Both the position numbers and the translations under genes were made by a program. The notes beneath the pieces were generated by a model. That model made no database searches and had not been told where the DNA came from. It was given only the letters and a program-made list of their open reading frames with translations. From NCBI RefSeq assembly GCF_035994945.1, contig NZ_CP108677.1, forward strand, positions 2,480,001 to 2,544,000: a stretch of 64,000 bases of DNA, written 5' to 3'. Positions 61,284 through 64,000 of this stretch are shown here, piece after piece. Origin of the DNA: Streptomyces sp. NBC_01216. Its GTDB lineage: Bacteria; Actinomycetota; Actinomycetes; Streptomycetales; Streptomycetaceae. Within the stretch, counting starts at the first letter, position 1; each line of letters begins with the position of its first letter.

Positions 61284-61900
61284 GGAGCGTCCTCCTGGGG
61301 CAGTGGCATGGTCGCGGACTTGCTCACGTCGCCGAAGTCCCAGAAGGGGACGACGGACGGGACACCCACGGTGACGGTGGCGACGGCCTCGTTTCCGCTC
61401 TCGACGACGGCGACGTCGCTGCGCTCGGCGATCCAGTCGCTCATCGCGGACCGGCCGGCCGTGCGGGGGTCGAGGGGGAAGTCGTGCCGGGTGGCGGCGC
61501 GTGCCGCGGCGCGGGCGCCGGTCCCGGCCTGCTGGGCCGCGTAGGAGGCGAGTCCGAGCTGGATGCCGGCGAGCGCGACGAGCAGCAGCACCGGCAGGAA
61601 GCCCAGGTACTCGACGGCCACCTGTCCGCGGTCACGGGCGGGGCGGGTGCGTGGGCCGCCGGGAGCGGTGCCACGGGGCGAGGGCCGGGCTTCGCGATGC
61701 GCTGCGGGGCGGATGCCCGTACGGCCGGGAGAGCCGCCACGGGGCGGGGTGGGCGTGGTGCCGTCGCCGTGGCGGTCCCGGGCGGCGCGGTCCCGGGCGC
61801 GGCCCCGGGCGGCGGTGTCGCGGTCCCGGTCGTGCCGGCCGGCGTCGGGGGGCGGGGTGGGTGTGCCGCGGGGCGGGCGTCGTGTGGTGTGCCGGGTCAC
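61280..61900 (-). CDS. TadE-type pseudopilin with a 95-residue Arg/Pro/Gly-rich N-terminus
   Basis: 206 residues. The first ~95 residues are extremely rich in Arg, Pro, Gly and Asp and look disordered. Then comes the prepilin-like RG-QVAVEYLGFLPVLLLVAL, with Glu at +5 after the Gly-Gln site. The mature protein of ~100 residues ends VVPFWDFGDVSKSATMPLP. The first part is unusually long for a TadE leader, which normally is 5-25 residues. The GTG overlaps the TGA of the preceding TadE gene (GTGA). A later start is possible but none has a good ribosome site. Confidence 0.75.
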   Translation of the reverse strand: MTRHTTRRPPRGTPTPPPDAGRHDRDRDTAARGRARDRAARDRHGDGTTPTPPRGGSPGRTGIRPAAHREARPSPRGTAPGGPRTRPARDRGQVAVEYLGFLPVLLLVALAGIQLGLASYAAQQAGTGARAAARAATRHDFPLDPRTAGRSAMSDWIAERSDVAVVESGNEAVATVTVGVPSVVPFWDFGDVSKSATMPLPQEDAP

Positions 61901-62271
61901 GGTCGCCTCCGGTCTTCCCGTACGGCTCCGGCCTCGGCGTCGACCGTGAAGGGAAAGCTGATCGCGCCCGGGAAGAGGACCGGGACCCGGAGGGACACCG
62001 TCGCGTGCACCATCTCCCCGTCGCCGCTGCAGGCCACCGCGCCGGACGACCAGGCCCCGTCCAGGTTCCGTCTTCCCGCCGCCACGCAGTCGTCGCCGAC
62101 CGCCGCCGCCCGTGCCGCCTCGTCCGCTGCGTTCCCGGCGAGCGTGAAGGTGTAGCCGACCAGGACGCACTGCCACAGCAGCACCAGGGTCAGCAGGATG
62201 AGCGGCACCATGCCGAGGAACTCGATCGCCACCTGCCCCTGGTCGTCCCGGAACCGTCCGGCCACGGTCAT
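61897..62271 (-). CDS. TadE-type pseudopilin
   Basis: 124 residues. Short leader FRDDQG, then the prepilin cleavage site QG-QVAIEFLGMVPLILLTLV with Glu5, a long hydrophobic helix, and a soluble region with AGNAADEAARAAAVGDDCVA and two cysteines (DDCVAAGRR, GAVACSGDG) likely in a disulfide. ATG 62271 overlaps the CpaE stop by four bases. TadE and TadF-type minor pilins help initiate the Flp fibre. The neighbouring second TadE gene overlaps this one similarly. Confidence 0.9.
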   Translation of the reverse strand: MTVAGRFRDDQGQVAIEFLGMVPLILLTLVLLWQCVLVGYTFTLAGNAADEAARAAAVGDDCVAAGRRNLDGAWSSGAVACSGDGEMVHATVSLRVPVLFPGAISFPFTVDAEAGAVREDRRRP

Positions 62272-63539
62272 CGCCCTCCGCCCCGTCGGCGCAGCCCCAG
62301 CGCGCCGCGGTCGCTTCCCCGGGCGACCCGGGCGAGCTGCTTGCCCGGGTGGGCTCCCGTGTCGCCGGGCGCGTGCACCAGGCCGAGTTCTCCGGCCAGT
62401 GACCACAGGGCCTGTTTCACGGTGGAGCGGGCGTCGAGGTCGTGCATCCGGCCGGAGTCGACGACCGCCTGGAGTTCCTTGAAGCCGGCGGGGACGGCGA
62501 TGCCCGCCAGGCGCGCTCCGGTGATCTTCTGGATGAGGGCGGGCTGGATCTCGGTGGAGCGGTGGTAGCGGTTGACCAGGCAGATGCTCTCCTCGGCCTT
62601 GCGGATCCGGAGTCGCTCCCACATCCGTACCGTGCGCTTCGCGGCCCGCACCGCGACCACGTCGGGGGTGGTGACCAGCAGGGCGGTGTCGGCCATCTCG
62701 ACGGCGACGGCACCGGCTCCGGTCAGGTACGTCCCGCAGTCGACGACCACGACCTCGTGGCGGGAGCGGAGGGCCCCGAGGATCTGCCGGGCGGCGCGGT
62801 CGGTGACCTCCTCGCCGCGCTCGCCGTCGCCGGGGGCGAGGAGCAGGGCGAGTCCGGTCTCGTGGTCGTAGACGGCGTCCTGGAGGACGCGCGGCGAGAT
62901 GTCGTCGACGGCCGCGAGGTCGGCGAGGGAGCGGCGGAACTGTACGTCGAGGTAGGAGGCGATGTCGCCGCCCTGGAGGTCCATGTCGACGAGGGCGACG
63001 CTGCGGCCGGAGGCGCGGGCGGCGAGGGCGAGCTGGACGGCGGTGACGGTGGTGCCCACCCCGCCCTTGGCGCCGCTGACGGTGACGACGGTGCCGCCGG
63101 GACCGTCGTGGACCTCGGCCACGCCGCCGAGGTGGCGGCGGACGCCGGCGGACCACTGGGCGGCGGCCTGGACGCGGCTGGCGAGTTCCTCGTGGCCGAG
63201 GGGCAGGGTGACCAGGCCGCGGGCGCCGGAGTCCATGGCGGCCGAGAAGAGGACGGGGCTCGCGTCGGCGGTGATGAGGACGACTCCGACGACGGGGAAG
63301 CGGAGGGCGACCTCGCGGACGAGGTCCAGTGCCGGTAGGGGGCCGATCCGTTCGTGGACCAGGACCACCTCGGGCAGCCGGTCCACGGATTCGGCGGCGA
63401 GCCGGGCGAGGGTGTCGACGAGGCGGGTGGAGTCGCCGACCGGTGGGGCCGCTTCGGTGTCGGGGAGTCGGCCGAGCAGGGCGGTGACCGACCGGGCGTC
63501 GTCGGCGTCGCCCACGGCCGGCAGGATCCTGGTGGTCAT
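62268..63539 (-). CDS. cpaE: CpaE/TadZ-type ParA-like ATPase for pilus localisation
   Basis: 423 residues. The N-terminal ~135 residues are an atypical receiver-like domain (VVLVHERIGPLPALDLVREV). The P-loop ATPase has TVSGAKGGVGTTVTAVQLAL (deviant Walker A with the leading Lys), VALVDMDLQGGDIASYLDV (Walker A-prime Asp) and VVVDCGTYLTGAGAVAVEMA (Walker B). In TadZ-type proteins this part sits at the inner membrane and places the machinery. ATG 63539. Confidence 0.92.
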   Translation of the reverse strand: MTTRILPAVGDADDARSVTALLGRLPDTEAAPPVGDSTRLVDTLARLAAESVDRLPEVVLVHERIGPLPALDLVREVALRFPVVGVVLITADASPVLFSAAMDSGARGLVTLPLGHEELASRVQAAAQWSAGVRRHLGGVAEVHDGPGGTVVTVSGAKGGVGTTVTAVQLALAARASGRSVALVDMDLQGGDIASYLDVQFRRSLADLAAVDDISPRVLQDAVYDHETGLALLLAPGDGERGEEVTDRAARQILGALRSRHEVVVVDCGTYLTGAGAVAVEMADTALLVTTPDVVAVRAAKRTVRMWERLRIRKAEESICLVNRYHRSTEIQPALIQKITGARLAGIAVPAGFKELQAVVDSGRMHDLDARSTVKQALWSLAGELGLVHAPGDTGAHPGKQLARVARGSDRGALGLRRRGGGR

Positions 63540-63546
63540 ACCGGCC

Positions 63547-64000
63547 TCACTTGTCCTTGTCGAGCGTGTAGGTGCGGTCGCCGGGGGTGACCGTGTTCTC
63601 GCCGCCGGGTGCCACGAGTGCGAGCCGCACGTGCTCGGCGAAGGACTCGGCGTAGGCGACGCGTTGGGTGTCGAGGGTGGAGAGGGCGAAGGTGATCGGT
63701 ACGGCCTCGGTGGCCTGGCTGCCGCGCTCGTCGCGGCCGGCGGTGATCGGGGTGAGGGTGCCCACGTCGAGGACGCGGGCGTTGCTGACGATGACCTTGG
63801 ACTGGGCGGGGGCGCCGCCCCGCTCGCCGGCGAAGGTGGCGTAGATGTTGACGGTCGCGCCGGGGGTGATCTTGCCGGCCACTCCGGTGGCGGCGTCGAT
63901 CATGATGGCGATCTCCTGCTGGCCGGGCCGGAGCGCCGGGCGGCGGACGATCATGTCGCTCTGGAGGAGGGAGCCCTTCCGGAGCGTGGTGACGGCGATC
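63547..64000 (-). CDS. cpaB: CpaB/RcpC-type pilus protein, C-terminal part (cut by window edge)
   Basis: At least 150 residues visible. The SAF-type segment TLRKGSLLQSDMIVRRPAL and the conserved PGQQEIAIMIDAATGVAGKI (RcpC pattern) are clear; then PGATVNIYATF, a linker and a C-terminal beta region (VLDVGTLTPITAG, VPITFALSTLDTQRVAYAES). It lies 7 bases upstream of cpaE. CpaB proteins are periplasmic/wall-side components of the Tad export gate. The N-terminal signal/membrane part lies outside the window. Confidence 0.85.
   Translation of the reverse strand, partial: IAVTTLRKGSLLQSDMIVRRPALRPGQQEIAIMIDAATGVAGKITPGATVNIYATFAGERGGAPAQSKVIVSNARVLDVGTLTPITAGRDERGSQATEAVPITFALSTLDTQRVAYAESFAEHVRLALVAPGGENTVTPGDRTYTLDKDK

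Noticed and set aside
61484..62155. Plus-strand Gly/Ala-rich frame opposite the TadE genes
   Set aside because: Antisense shadow of the TadE genes, low-complexity, no ribosome site.

Overview
The window is a high-GC (roughly 70%), gene-dense chromosomal segment with GTG starts, four-base stop/start overlaps, very long G+C hairpins between genes and a WhiB-like regulator. All of this points to a Streptomyces or close relative. From memory the order ychF, ppgK, ispH, xseA-xseB, glpX, wbl, fumA, fumC, catalase, oxyR-ahpC-ahpD, phoH, uppS resembles the S. coelicolor SCO5020-SCO5060 neighbourhood. I could not run a comparison, so the species is unassigned.

Layout. 1-2.1 kb: envelope polysaccharide genes on the minus strand (a truncated acyltransferase 3 and a cellulose-synthase-like GT2). 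2.5-6 kb: small hypothetical genes and an A+T-richer SMI1/KNR4 gene. 6.4-16.3 kb: conserved core genes (YchF, polyphosphate glucokinase, IspH, an APC permease, exonuclease VII, a nitroreductase-fold reductase, GlpX, WblI-like). 16.5-25.3 kb: DUF1707 protein, a DUF1304/TetR pair, class I fumarase, a lipoprotein, a secreted SGNH hydrolase with a ricin-type lectin domain, class II fumarase, a DUF402 protein. 25.4-31.5 kb: a SpoIIE-type phosphatase with its own anti-sigma-like ATPase domain, preceded by a small overlapping ORF; catalase; a bifunctional penicillin-binding protein. 31.7-35.5 kb: a PadR regulator beside the remains of an ABC exporter, then divergent oxyR and ahpC-ahpD. 35.6-41.7 kb: AI-2E-type permease operon, secreted transglycosylase, PhoH with PIN domain, cis-prenyltransferase.

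41.8-45.3 kb: an aldo/keto reductase gene is split by a 2,497-bp group II intron that carries its own reverse transcriptase/maturase. Removing 42191-44687 restores the reading frame exactly and rebuilds the codon of the catalytic histidine. This is the most striking feature of the window.

45.8-48.7 kb: a prepilin peptidase far from its likely substrates, a DUF192 protein, a GT-C membrane protein and a small unknown. 49.0-52.6 kb: a three-gene, ESX-like cassette (small helical protein, 783-residue protein, lipoprotein) preceded by three 16-bp tandem repeats. 52.6-64 kb: a complete Tad/Flp pilus locus, all on the minus strand and cut by the right edge: CpaB, CpaE/TadZ, two TadE pseudopilins, CpaF/TadA, TadB, TadC, a histidine kinase and response regulator, Flp pilin, a TadG-like protein, a lipoprotein, an OmpA-family protein and a membrane-anchored secreted protein. 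The prepilin peptidase at 45.8 kb is the natural processing enzyme for the Flp and TadE proteins.

Oxidative defence (OxyR, AhpC, AhpD, catalase), central carbon metabolism (GlpX, two unrelated fumarases, PpgK) and cell-wall turnover (PBP, transglycosylase, UppS) are the functional themes of the core part. I see no rRNA, tRNA, CRISPR array, prophage or transposase.
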